Source: an uncultured Collinsella sp.
Lineage (GTDB): Bacteria > Actinomycetota > Coriobacteriia > Coriobacteriales > Coriobacteriaceae
Length of the DNA: 20,221 bases
Assembly: GCA_902475785.1 (NCBI GenBank)
Contig: CABSAN010000037.1
Coordinates: 1 to 20,221 of the forward strand
Direction of reading: 5' to 3'
In this document: piece after piece, positions 1 through 7,325 of the stretch
Numbering within the stretch: the stretch's first letter is position 1
How the letters are laid out: each line of letters opens with the position of its first letter
Notes under the pieces: model-generated
Seen by the model: only the letters and a program-made list of their open reading frames with translations
Told to the model about the DNA's origin: nothing
Databases searched by the model: none
Position numbers and translations under genes: made by a program

Positions 1-1170
1 GCCCGCACCACCGAGATTCTGGAGCCAAGCCCCGATCGCATTCAGCCTCCCTGCCCCTTCGTGGGCATCTGCGGCGGCTGCTCGTGGGGCAATCTCTCAC
101 GCACGGCACAGCTCGCCGCCAAGGAGCAAAATCTGCGCTCCACGCTCGAGCGTATCGGCAAGTTCAGCCCCGATCAAGTCGATGAACTGGTGCAACCCAT
201 CCGCCACACCAAGGATGATTGGGGCTACCGCAATAAAATCGAACTCGAGCCGACCGTTGTAAACGGCCGCGTGCGTCTTGGCATGCACGGTGTCGATCCT
301 CGCAAGATCGTGACCGTCGATTCGTGCCCGTTGTTCGACAAACGCTTCCCCAAGGCGCTCAAATCGGTCGTCGGCGCACTCAACTATCTAAGCGGCAGCC
401 ATGACTTGGGGCTCGAACGCGTGGGCATTCGCGCATCGCGCCGCACCAAGGCACTCGAGGTCGCACTCTGGACGCCCACAGGCTCTTTTCCGCGCTCGCA
501 GGTCTCCCGCGTGTTGGCGGACGCCGCTCATCCCACGAGCATCGTGCGCGTGATGAGCAAGGGCGAAAAGAAGGCCCGCCGTGTCTCCAAGGTCGAAATG
601 CTCGCCGGAGAGGGCTCATGGACCGAGAATATCGCCGAGGGTCAGATGCGCTTGTCTGCCCCGTCTTTTTTCCAGGTCAACACCAAGGGTGCCGAGATTT
701 TGATCGAGCTTGTCATGGAAGCGCTCGACCCGCAGGAAGACGAGCTTGCCGTGGACCTGTACTGCGGTGCCGGCACCTTTACCCTGCCGCTCGCCCGCCG
801 CTGCGACTTTGTCGCCGCCGTCGAGGCCTACGGCCCCGCCGTGCGCGACCTGCGCCGTAACCTGGAGATCAACAAGCTTGATAACGTCGACGTCATTGGC
901 GGAGACGCGGTGCGCGAGTTCCCCGACCAGGATGCCGACGTCTTGGTGGTCGACCCGCCGCGCGCAGGCCTCGCCCCCGAAGCGATCGACCTTATCGCCA
1001 GCACGAGTGCCCACGATGTCGCCTACGTGAGCTGCGACCCGGCCACCCTGGCGCGCGATCTCAAACGCTTTGTCGAAGAAGGCACCTTCTCCCCCGTAAA
1101 GATCACGCCAGTCGACCTGTTCCCACAAACCTTCCACTGCGAGACCGTCGTCCACCTTAGGCGCAACTAG
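1..1170 (+). CDS. Class I SAM-dependent RNA uracil-5-methyltransferase (RlmD/TrmA family), 5' partial
   Basis: The protein probably methylates C5 of a uridine in 23S rRNA or tRNA using S-adenosylmethionine. The reading frame is open from base 1, so the start lies outside the window. A GTG at base 61 is internal to a conserved motif and is not the true start. The visible 389 residues begin near the end of where a TRAM domain would lie and carry the Fe-S cysteine pattern CPFVGICGGC. The C-terminal half has the SAM-binding motif DLYCGAGTF, then VDPPRAGL, the catalytic-cysteine motif YVSCDPATLARDL and the closing HCETVVHL with its general-base Glu. The Fe-S cysteines favour an RlmD/RlmCD-like enzyme over TrmA, but the target base cannot be read from the sequence. 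The family assignment is secure. Confidence 0.93.
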   Translation, partial: ARTTEILEPSPDRIQPPCPFVGICGGCSWGNLSRTAQLAAKEQNLRSTLERIGKFSPDQVDELVQPIRHTKDDWGYRNKIELEPTVVNGRVRLGMHGVDPRKIVTVDSCPLFDKRFPKALKSVVGALNYLSGSHDLGLERVGIRASRRTKALEVALWTPTGSFPRSQVSRVLADAAHPTSIVRVMSKGEKKARRVSKVEMLAGEGSWTENIAEGQMRLSAPSFFQVNTKGAEILIELVMEALDPQEDELAVDLYCGAGTFTLPLARRCDFVAAVEAYGPAVRDLRRNLEINKLDNVDVIGGDAVREFPDQDADVLVVDPPRAGLAPEAIDLIASTSAHDVAYVSCDPATLARDLKRFVEEGTFSPVKITPVDLFPQTFHCETVVHLRRN

Positions 1171-1276
1171 CCACTTAATCATTGCTCAGAAAAATCATTG
1201 GGAAATCGAGCGTGGCAAGCGGAGGTCTTCGGGGTATAAGACGGCTAATTGTATGCCGCCTATGAAAGGAACCCTC

Positions 1277-1819
1277 ATGCCCAGCGTTGCCGTTCTCGCC
1301 GCCGATGGCTTTGAAACTATTGAATGCTTGACCATGGTCGATGTCATGCGTCGCGGCGGCGTGCGTGCCACGCTCGTCTCGATTATGCCCACGCGTGAGG
1401 TCGTAAGCTCGCTGCAGATCCCCGTGACCTGCGATGCGCTCTTTGATGAGATCAACTTTGACGAGTACGACTGCGTCGTGCTGCCCGGCGGCCTGCCCGG
1501 TGCCACCAACCTGCGCGCCGACCAGCGCGTCTGCGACGTAGTCTGCGAGTTCGCCGCGACCAAGCACGTCGCCGCCATCTGCGCCGCCCCGTTTATCCTG
1601 GGCGAGCTCGACCTACTCGAGGGGCGCCACGCCACGTGCTTCCCTGGCTTTGAGAAAAGCTTCCCCGAAGGCGCCTATACTGGCGAGAAGGTCACGCAAG
1701 ACGGCAACATCATCACTGCCAGCGGCATGGCACAGTCACTCCCCTTTGCATTGGAGCTGCTGCGCACGCTCGCTGGCGACAAGGCCGTCGAGAAGGTCGC
1801 CGAGGGCATCCAACTATGA
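1277..1819 (+). CDS. DJ-1/PfpI (ThiJ) family protein
   Basis: This 180-residue protein has the flavodoxin-like fold signatures of the DJ-1/PfpI superfamily. They are an early Glu in GFETIECLT, the VVLPGGLPGATNL strand-turn, and the nucleophile elbow VAAICAAP whose Cys is the conserved reactive residue. Family members include deglycase- or chaperone-like proteins, amidases and YajL-type stress proteins, so the substrate is open. I chose the ATG at 1277 because AAAGGA at 1265-1270 sits six bases upstream. An in-frame ATG at 1253 would add eight residues but lacks a ribosome site. Its stop overlaps the maf start in an ATGA junction, so the two are probably translationally coupled. Length matches the single-domain family. 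Confidence 0.9.
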   Translation: MPSVAVLAADGFETIECLTMVDVMRRGGVRATLVSIMPTREVVSSLQIPVTCDALFDEINFDEYDCVVLPGGLPGATNLRADQRVCDVVCEFAATKHVAAICAAPFILGELDLLEGRHATCFPGFEKSFPEGAYTGEKVTQDGNIITASGMAQSLPFALELLRTLAGDKAVEKVAEGIQL

Positions 1820-2397
1820 TTTTGGCTTCGCAATCGCCGCGCCGCATAGAGCTGATGCGCGAGGCAGGCTACAACATTCGCGTGATTCCCGCGGATATCG
1901 ACGAAACGCCCTTTGATGGCGAGGCCCCGCTCACGCTTGTCGAGCGCTTGGCACGCGCCAAGGCGGCTGCCGTTGCTGCCGAGTATGCCGAGCCCAAAGA
2001 ACTGACGGTCGCGGCCGACACCATCGTCACCTTCGACGGCAAGATTTTGGGCAAGCCGGCAACCGAGGGCGAGGCGCGCACCATGCTCCGTGAGCTTTCG
2101 GGCCGCACGCACCAGGTCGCAACCGGCGTCTGCATCGTTAAGGCAGGCGATACGGCCGCCCCGCATGCCGCCGAGAGCCTGTCGTTTGTCGATGTGACCG
2201 ACGTGACATTCTACGAGCTCACCGACGAGCAGATCGAGCACTACGTTGCCTCGGGTGAGCCCATGGATAAGGCAGGCGCCTACGGCATCCAGGGCACAGG
2301 CGGCCGCATGCTCGTGCACGATATTTCGGGCGACTTCTATAACGTAGTGGGCCTACCCATCGCCCGCGTCGCGCGCGCGATTCAAAAACTCTCGTAA
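1816..2397 (+). CDS. maf: Maf family nucleotide pyrophosphatase
   Basis: Maf proteins hydrolyse nucleoside triphosphates, often dTTP/UTP or modified nucleotides, to the monophosphate and pyrophosphate. They are seen as house-cleaning enzymes linked to division arrest. The N-terminus MILASQSPRR carries the phosphate-contacting SPRR motif at residues 7-10. VAADTIVTFDGKILGKP supplies the catalytic Asp region, and EPMDKAGAYGIQG is the conserved C-terminal signature. The 193-residue length is standard. The ATG overlaps the preceding stop by four bases and the gene is followed by a hairpin at 2406-2428, so it closes a two-gene unit. Substrate preference is inferred only from similarity to the YhdE-type motif. 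Confidence 0.94.
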   Translation: MILASQSPRRIELMREAGYNIRVIPADIDETPFDGEAPLTLVERLARAKAAAVAAEYAEPKELTVAADTIVTFDGKILGKPATEGEARTMLRELSGRTHQVATGVCIVKAGDTAAPHAAESLSFVDVTDVTFYELTDEQIEHYVASGEPMDKAGAYGIQGTGGRMLVHDISGDFYNVVGLPIARVARAIQKLS

Positions 2398-2405
2398 TTG
2401 CATCT

Positions 2406-2428
2406 GGCGCTGGGTATTCCCCAGCGCC
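2406..2428 (+). terminator. Hairpin after maf, probable terminator
   Basis: A perfect 9-bp GC-rich stem (GGCGCTGGG / CCCAGCGCC) with a five-base loop starts eight bases after the maf stop. It is followed by TACAATTTTGG, a weak T-run a few bases downstream. The position between maf and the next gene with its own ribosome site supports a terminator. Confidence 0.6.
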
Positions 2429-2498
2429 TACAATTTTGGCGTACCGTACGGATCCCGACCGGGCACAAGGCGCGGCGGAAAACCGATAGGAGTTAAAC

Positions 2499-3500
2499 AT
2501 GGATACACTGCTCGAGGCCATTGACGTCTGCGATGTCGATGGCTTTTGCTATGGCAACTATACGGACGAGGAGGCCGGCACCGGTTGCACCGTAATCGTT
2601 GCGCCCGAGGGTGCCACCGGCGGCGTTGACGTTCGCGGCGGTGCTCCAGCATCGCGCGAAACCGACCTGCTGCGACCCGAGAACACCGTCGACAAGGTCC
2701 ACGCCGTCTGCCTTTCGGGCGGATCGGCCTTTGGCCTCGAGGCTGCAAGCGGCGTGGCCCGCGAGCTTGAGAGCCGCGGCATCGGCCTTCCCGTCGGCCC
2801 CACGCAGGTGCCTATCGTGTGCTCGAGCTGTATCTTCGACCTCGCCTTTGGTAACCCCACCGTTCGCCCCGACATTGAGGCCGGCATCGCCGCCGTGCGC
2901 GAAGCACTCGACAACACCCCCACCAAGCTCGAACAGGGCAACGTGGGCGCCGGCACGGGCGCTACCGTGGGTAAGCTCATGGGCCCCGCTACCTGCATGA
3001 AGGCCGGCCTTGGCGCTGCCGCTTTGGCTCTCGGCCCCATCAAGGTGGGCGCCGTGGTCTCGGTCAACGCCTGCGGCAACGTTGTCGACCCCTTCACCGG
3101 CGAGTGGGTTGCCGGTATGCGCGCCGCAGCCGATAGTGACCAAATCGTCGACATGGAACTCGCAGCCTTTGCCGCCGCCGGATCCATGCAGATGCCGCTC
3201 GACCGCACCAACACCACCATCAGCTGCATCGTCACCAACGTGGAACTCACTAAGGCACAAGCCACCAAGGTCTCCCAGATGGCCGCAGACGCCTACGCAC
3301 ATGCCATCCGTCCCACGCACACCACCAACGACGGCGACACCATCTACACCCTCGCCAGCGGCAAACTAGGCGCCCAGGCAAGCGCCGCCGTTCCCCTAGA
3401 CCTACTGGGCATGCTCGCCGTAAGGGCCCTGGAAACCGCCATCGTAAACGGAGCCAAAACCGCCAAAACCTCCCACGGCACCCCCGGCGCCGCGAAGTAG
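2499..3500 (+). CDS. P1 family (DmpA/S58-type) self-processing aminopeptidase
   Basis: The 333-residue protein belongs to the DmpA/L-aminopeptidase-D-esterase family (peptidase S58/P1). These enzymes cut themselves into two chains and use the new N-terminal Ser or Thr as nucleophile against N-terminal residues of small peptides or amides. Visible motifs are the Gly-rich SGGSAFGLEAASGV, GNVGAGTGATVGK, and RTNTTISCIVTNVEL, where Thr239 or Thr240 is the likely cleavage-site nucleophile. The C-terminal GDTIYTLASGK is also typical. The ATG at 2499 has AGGAG seven bases upstream. It appears to be monocistronic, with a hairpin before it and a long hairpin element 12 bases after its stop. No signal peptide is seen, so it should be cytoplasmic. 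The natural substrate is unknown. Confidence 0.9.
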   Translation: MDTLLEAIDVCDVDGFCYGNYTDEEAGTGCTVIVAPEGATGGVDVRGGAPASRETDLLRPENTVDKVHAVCLSGGSAFGLEAASGVARELESRGIGLPVGPTQVPIVCSSCIFDLAFGNPTVRPDIEAGIAAVREALDNTPTKLEQGNVGAGTGATVGKLMGPATCMKAGLGAAALALGPIKVGAVVSVNACGNVVDPFTGEWVAGMRAAADSDQIVDMELAAFAAAGSMQMPLDRTNTTISCIVTNVELTKAQATKVSQMAADAYAHAIRPTHTTNDGDTIYTLASGKLGAQASAAVPLDLLGMLAVRALETAIVNGAKTAKTSHGTPGAAK

Positions 3501-3512
3501 CCTAACCTGACC

Positions 3513-3637
3513 GGTTGCCCGGTGGGGCTTGGTTATGTTTGCTGCTCTACAGTCCTGGCTCGCACGAAGAACACATTAAGTGCTCTTCGGCTCGTGCGGA
3601 ACTCGCGACAAACATAACCAAGCCCCACCGGGCAACC
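3513..3637 (+). repeat. Long hairpin element A (29-bp perfect arms, 67-nt core)
   Basis: The arms at 3513-3541 and 3609-3637 are perfect 29-bp inverted complements. They enclose a 67-base core that refolds: GAAGAACAC at 3566-3574 pairs with GTGCTCTTC at 3580-3588 (one mismatch) around ATTAA, flanked by CGCACG and CGTGCG. The element begins 12 bases after the P1 peptidase stop. No T-run follows the outer stem directly; the nearest is TTTT about 15 bases on. The core matches that of element B in reverse orientation. It could act in 3' end formation, but the architecture exceeds a normal terminator. Confidence 0.85.
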
Positions 3638-3683
3638 TACCAACCAAGCCTTTTCAGCCCAGGCCCCTGTGTACCGCGCGTCT

Positions 3684-3892
3684 AAGATCTTCAAATTCAG
3701 ACAGCCTGACAATCGATTCTTATAGCAGAAGCCCCTTGGCCTTTAGTTTGATACAAGTTCCGCACGAGCCGGAAAGCACTTAATGTGCTTTCCGTGCGAG
3801 CAGGACTGTTCGCAGTAGCAAACTAAAGGCCAAGGGGCCCAGTCAACCTATCAGCAGCGATTACTCGGCAGCTAGTTGAATTTGAAGATCTT
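3684..3892. repeat. 16-bp inverted repeat enclosing element B and the end of the glycosyltransferase gene
   Basis: AAGATCTTCAAATTCA at 3684-3699 is the exact reverse complement of 3877-3892. The right copy lies inside the glycosyltransferase reading frame and encodes its last residues (KIFKFN region). The left copy lies beyond element B in noncoding DNA. It therefore forms a third, outer level of pairing around the hairpin. AAGATCTT is itself palindromic, which reduces its information, but 16 exact bases remain striking. Confidence 0.7.
3731..3838 (-). repeat. Long hairpin element B (20-bp perfect arms, 68-nt core)
   Basis: The arms at 3731-3750 and 3819-3838 are perfect 20-bp inverted complements around a 68-base core. 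Read on the minus strand, the core matches element A through ACAGTCCTG, CTCGCACG, CACATTAAGTGCT and GGCTCGTGCGGAAC. The inner stem GGAAAGCAC (3771-3779) / GTGCTTTCC (3785-3793) is perfect. The element lies 33 bases downstream of the minus-strand glycosyltransferase stop, so the core is oriented with its upstream gene, as in element A. Confidence 0.85.
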
Positions 3893-4903
3893 TGAGGCAA
3901 GACGGTATAGGCCGAGTGTGGTTTTGTCTCCCGCCCGTCCGCGCAGGTTGGTGAAGAACCCGACCACGCCGTAGCGGGCACGACGATACATGCGCTCGTC
4001 GTAGGCCTTCAAATCATTCCACAGCGTCTTCAAGCGCTCGTCGGCGCAATCTTCCTCGGAAAGCTTGGTGAGAACCGAGCAGATCGCCATCATCATGGTG
4101 AAGTAGCCCATCATGTACGAACGCAGGCGCGACGACTCAACATCGCTGTACAGGTGGTACGACTCCATCATGATACGCGTAACACGGAACTGCTGGTCCA
4201 GACGCTTGACCATCGTTGCCTCGTTGACGCTCTGGCCTTCGCGACCGATAAAGTAGCGATAGAGGTCGATGTCGGCGTAGTACATGGTCTTGCAACGCGG
4301 CAGCGGCACGTAGGCGTAGATGTTGTCCACATAGAACGTGTGCGGCGGCATGGGAAGGTTGGACTCGCGCAGCACATCCGTGCGATAGCACAGGCTGTGC
4401 ATAAGTAGGTTCTGGTCCAGGCGGAAATGACCGATCTGATCCCAGGAAAAGATCTTTTTGCGTGGCAGGGCAAATTTGTAGCCAATAGCGGTATGCGTGC
4501 CCTCGTAAACCTTCTCGTACACGTAGTTCGAGATAAACAAGTCAACGCGCTGGTCGCGCTCTTCAAAGCCACGCAGAATCGACAGCATGGTCGAAAGGGC
4601 AGCGCCGTCAAGCCAGTCGTCCGAATCAACAACCTTGTAGTAGGTGCCCTGCGCCTCGCGCAGACCCGAAAGGACGGCAATACCGTGACCGCCGTTCTCC
4701 TGGTGCACCGCGCGGATGATTCCAGGATAACGGGCCTCCCACTCGTCGGCCTTGGCGGCCGTCTCGTCCTTGGAGCCGTCGTCCACCACGATAATCTCGA
4801 TATCGGTGGCGTAATTGCTCCCCTCCAAGATGGAGGTAATGCAATGGTCCATGTCCTTGGCGGCGTTATACGAGGGAATACCGAATGTTATGACTTTATG
4901 CAT
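3872..4903 (-). CDS. Family 2 glycosyltransferase, possibly a galactofuranosyltransferase
   Basis: The protein has a GT-A fold of glycosyltransferase family 2. It opens with ITFGIPSYNAAKDM, followed by IEIIVVDDGSKDET (nucleotide-binding Asp), the ENGGHGIAVLSGL loop and the metal-binding VDSDDWLDG. A C-terminal region of about 200 residues without obvious membrane segments follows. From the ATG at 4903 it is 343 residues. An upstream ATG at 4921 would give 349. I prefer 4903 because family proteins begin just before this strand, but neither start has a strong ribosome site. It overlaps the 3' end of glf by eight bases, so translation is probably coupled. Acting with a UDP-galactopyranose mutase, it may add galactofuranose to a surface glycan. 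That role is inferred from context. Confidence 0.88.
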   Translation of the reverse strand: MHKVITFGIPSYNAAKDMDHCITSILEGSNYATDIEIIVVDDGSKDETAAKADEWEARYPGIIRAVHQENGGHGIAVLSGLREAQGTYYKVVDSDDWLDGAALSTMLSILRGFEERDQRVDLFISNYVYEKVYEGTHTAIGYKFALPRKKIFSWDQIGHFRLDQNLLMHSLCYRTDVLRESNLPMPPHTFYVDNIYAYVPLPRCKTMYYADIDLYRYFIGREGQSVNEATMVKRLDQQFRVTRIMMESYHLYSDVESSRLRSYMMGYFTMMMAICSVLTKLSEEDCADERLKTLWNDLKAYDERMYRRARYGVVGFFTNLRGRAGDKTTLGLYRLASKIFKFN

Positions 4904-6098
4904 GGCAGGCGATAATCTCATCCGAAAGATCGAGGGCGGAATTGGTCACAGCGTCCATATCGTAGTAACGATACTCGGCCAGACGACCCACCGGGTGGAA
5001 GTTCGTCAGGTTTTGGACGCGCTCAAGATAGCGCTCATAGAGCTCACGGTTCTCGGGCTCAAGAATGGCGTAGTACGGCGTCTCGTCCGAGTCGGGCGTA
5101 TAGGCCTTGGAGTACTCCTTCATGATGGTGGTCTTGCCGGGCAGGACCTGACCGGTCATGTTCTTGAACTCGGTGATGCGCGTGTAGTCCTCGCTCGTGG
5201 TGTAGTTGACGGTGCCCACGGGCTGGAACTGGTCCATATCGAGCGTCTCGAACTTCATGTCGAGCGTGCGGTACGGTAGCGCGCCCAGATCGAGATTGAA
5301 CAGCTCATCGAGCGGACCGGTGTAGACGATCTCGCCACCATAGACCTTGCCGTCGATCTTGACGGTAGTCTCGTCGATTTCAAAGAGGTCACGGGCGTCC
5401 ACGTCGCAGAACACGTCGATCAGGTCGTGGTCGAGCATGTGCTCAAAGAGCGCCGTGTAGCCCTCCTGCGGCATGCCCTGGAAGGGAGCTTGCGGGAAGT
5501 AGCGATCGTCATCGCCCACAAAGACGGGGACGCGGCCGGTGATCGAGGGGTCGATCTGGTCGGGCGTCTGGCCCCACTGCTTCATGGTGTAATGCAAAAA
5601 GACGTTCTCGTAGACGTAATCGGCGACCTCGGCAAGATCCGGGTCGTTCTTCTTACGCAGCTCCATAATGGGCACCTTGACATCCTTGCCAAAGGTCTCC
5701 ACGAGCTTCTGGTACAGCTCCTCGCCGCGCTCGTCACCAAAGGCGAGCTTGAGACTCGCATGGTTGAAGGGTACGGGCATAAGGGTGCCGTTGATGTTGG
5801 CGAGCACCTTGTGCTGATAATCCGTCCACTTGGTAAAGCGCGACAGGAAATTGTGCACGCGCTCGTTAAAAGTGTGATAGATATGCGGACCGTACTCGTG
5901 GATCAGGATTCCGGCCTCGTCAGTGCAGTCATAGGCATTGCCCGCAATGTGGCTACGGCGCTCCAAAACGGCAACACGATAGCCGATGGTCTCGGCGAGA
6001 CGGCGGGCGCAAACGGCACCGGCATATCCAGCACCGACGACAATCATGTCGTATGCGCCGGCGTTAAAGCCTTCAGGCAGGCCTGAGGTAATCTGCAT
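4896..6098 (-). CDS. glf: UDP-galactopyranose mutase
   Basis: This flavoenzyme interconverts UDP-galactopyranose and UDP-galactofuranose, the donor for Galf-containing cell-surface glycans. The 400-residue protein has the FAD dinucleotide-binding motif VVGAGYAGAVCARRLAE near residues 20-36 and LERRSHIAGNAYD, where GNAYD is a mutase signature. HEYGPHIYHT, MPVPFN, YTMKQWGQ and YFPQAPFQGMPQEGY follow, covering flavin and substrate contacts. Length is in the usual 370-400 range. The ATG at 6098 has AAGGAG about six bases upstream. The gene heads a two-gene minus-strand unit and overlaps the glycosyltransferase that follows. A short inverted repeat (6142-6160) sits in its leader. Assignment is secure. 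Confidence 0.96.
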   Translation of the reverse strand: MQITSGLPEGFNAGAYDMIVVGAGYAGAVCARRLAETIGYRVAVLERRSHIAGNAYDCTDEAGILIHEYGPHIYHTFNERVHNFLSRFTKWTDYQHKVLANINGTLMPVPFNHASLKLAFGDERGEELYQKLVETFGKDVKVPIMELRKKNDPDLAEVADYVYENVFLHYTMKQWGQTPDQIDPSITGRVPVFVGDDDRYFPQAPFQGMPQEGYTALFEHMLDHDLIDVFCDVDARDLFEIDETTVKIDGKVYGGEIVYTGPLDELFNLDLGALPYRTLDMKFETLDMDQFQPVGTVNYTTSEDYTRITEFKNMTGQVLPGKTTIMKEYSKAYTPDSDETPYYAILEPENRELYERYLERVQNLTNFHPVGRLAEYRYYDMDAVTNSALDLSDEIIACHA

Positions 6099-6141
6099 CG
6101 ATACTCCTTGTCAAAAGCCACGGGCTCGTTAGCTGGGCTTT

Positions 6142-6160
6142 TCTCGAACATTCTTCGAGA
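6142..6160. promoter_or_regulatory. 7-bp inverted repeat in the glf leader
   Basis: TCTCGAA-CATTC-TTCGAGA forms a perfect 7-bp inverted repeat with a five-base spacer, about 45 bases upstream of the glf start. It lies between the likely promoter and the ribosome site, so it could be an operator or an mRNA hairpin. No regulator is identifiable. Confidence 0.4.
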
Positions 6161-6176
6161 CATATTTATCAGAGCG

Positions 6177-6202
6177 ATTATAGCGCTAATGCGTCCTATA
6201 AT
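6177..6202. promoter_or_regulatory. Divergent -10 elements for glf (-) and pta (+)
   Basis: TATAAT occurs at 6197-6202 on the plus strand, about 128 bases upstream of pta. A second TATAAT reads on the minus strand at 6182-6177, about 80 bases upstream of glf. Neither has a convincing -35 at 17 bases. The facing pair in a divergent gap fits two overlapping promoters. Confidence 0.45.
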
Positions 6203-6255
6203 GAGCTTGCCACACAAGGAAAGCTCAAGCACCGCGGCGTACATAATTGAAAGGT

Positions 6256-6276
6256 AAACCCGCTAGCAGCGGGTTT
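6256..6276 (+). promoter_or_regulatory. Hairpin in the pta leader
   Basis: A perfect 9-bp stem (AAACCCGCT / AGCGGGTTT) with an AGC triloop, followed by ATTCGTG, sits about 53 bases before the pta start and downstream of the proposed promoter. The A-tract/T-tract flanks resemble an attenuator or a weak bidirectional terminator. Function is inferred from shape and position only. Confidence 0.5.
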
Positions 6277-6329
6277 ATTCGTGAACAGCCGGGCGCCTGG
6301 AGCTTAGCGAAACGCTTGTAAGGAGTAAC

Positions 6330-7310
6330 ATGAGCGATTTCCTAAACCGTATGAAGTCTGCCGCCAAGGCCGACCTTAAGACGATCGTCCTGCCCGAGGG
6401 CGAGGATCCGCGCACTATCGTCGCGGCCACCAAAATCATCGAGGAGGGCCTGGCAAAAATCGTCATCCTGGGCAACCCCGACGAGATCAACGTCCCCGGC
6501 GCTACCGTCATCGACCCGCGCAATGCCGAGAAGCACGAGGAGTACGCGCAGAAGTTTGCTGAGCTCCGCGCCAAGAAGGGCGTTACCATCGAGCAGGCTC
6601 GCGCCCAGGTGATGGACGCCACCTACTTTGGCACCATGATGGTCAAGATGGGCGATGCCGACGGCCTGGTCTCCGGCGCCTGCCACTCTACCGCCGACAC
6701 CCTGCGCCCCGCGCTGCAGATCCTCAAGACCGCCCCGGGCACCAAGCTGGTCTCGGCCTTCTTCGTGATGTGCACCGACACCCCGCAGTTCGGCACCGAC
6801 GGCACGCTGATCTTCGCCGACTGCGGCCTCAACATCAACCCGTCCTCCGACGAGCTCTCCGAGATCGCCATCGCCTCCGCTCACTCCTGGTCCACCTTCA
6901 TGGGCAACGTTGAGCCGCACGTGGCCATGCTCTCCTACTCCACCATGGGCTCCGCCGGCGGCGAGGTCGCCAAGAAGGTCCAAGAGGCCGTGAAGTTCTG
7001 CAAGGAGAAGGCTCCCGAGCTCGCCATCGACGGCGACCTGCAGCTCGATGCCGCTATCGTCCCCACCGTCGCCCAGCTCAAGGCTCCCGGCTCCTCCGTT
7101 GCCGGCAAGGCCAACGTGCTGGTGTTCCCCGACCTCGAGGCAGGCAATATCGGCTACAAGCTGGTCCAGCGCTTCGCTGGCGCCGACGCTTACGGCCCCA
7201 TCCTGCAGGGCATCGCCAAGCCGGTTAACGACCTTTCGCGCGGCTGCTCGGCCGACGACATCGTGGGTGTCGTGGCCATCACCGCCGTCCAGGCTCAGAT
7301 GGCTGAGTAG
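6330..7310 (+). CDS. pta: Phosphate acetyltransferase
   Basis: Pta converts acetyl-CoA and phosphate to acetyl phosphate and CoA, the first step of fermentative acetate and ATP production. The 326-residue protein is the short form with only the catalytic PTA_PTB domain. It shows LKTIVLPEGEDPRT at the start, DADGLVSGACHSTADTLRPALQ, SYSTMGSAGG, FPDLEAGNIGYKL and PINDLSRGCS-like PVNDLSRGCS near the end. The ATG at 6330 has AAGGAG five bases upstream. It faces the two acetate kinase genes convergently and does not share an operon with them, so any co-regulation must act on separate promoters. A long hairpin element begins 15 bases after the stop. Confidence 0.97.
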   Translation: MSDFLNRMKSAAKADLKTIVLPEGEDPRTIVAATKIIEEGLAKIVILGNPDEINVPGATVIDPRNAEKHEEYAQKFAELRAKKGVTIEQARAQVMDATYFGTMMVKMGDADGLVSGACHSTADTLRPALQILKTAPGTKLVSAFFVMCTDTPQFGTDGTLIFADCGLNINPSSDELSEIAIASAHSWSTFMGNVEPHVAMLSYSTMGSAGGEVAKKVQEAVKFCKEKAPELAIDGDLQLDAAIVPTVAQLKAPGSSVAGKANVLVFPDLEAGNIGYKLVQRFAGADAYGPILQGIAKPVNDLSRGCSADDIVGVVAITAVQAQMAE

Positions 7311-7325
7311 CGAACATATCCCCTC

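Larger units (their letters stand above)
3501..3871. other. Convergent intergenic region with two long hairpin elements
   Basis: This 371-base gap lies between the convergent P1 peptidase and glycosyltransferase genes. It contains no credible gene. Most of it is two related palindromic elements, listed separately at 3513-3637 and 3731-3838. A 16-bp inverted copy of the glycosyltransferase gene end lies at 3684-3699. The stretch 3638-3683 shows nothing recognisable. Confidence 0.7.

Noticed and set aside
61..1170. Full-length methyltransferase starting at GTG 61
   Set aside because: The frame is open to base 1 and the first Fe-S cysteine (CPF) lies before base 61, so the gene is truncated by the window edge.
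3542..3608. Element A core as an invertible promoter flanked by inverted repeats
   Set aside because: The core is itself nearly symmetric and has no promoter-like boxes. No site-specific recombinase gene is nearby and the flanking genes point toward it rather than away.
6201..6257. Possible 18-codon leader peptide ending at the pta leader hairpin
   Set aside because: Its ATG overlaps the proposed -10 box and has no ribosome site, so it would probably not be transcribed.
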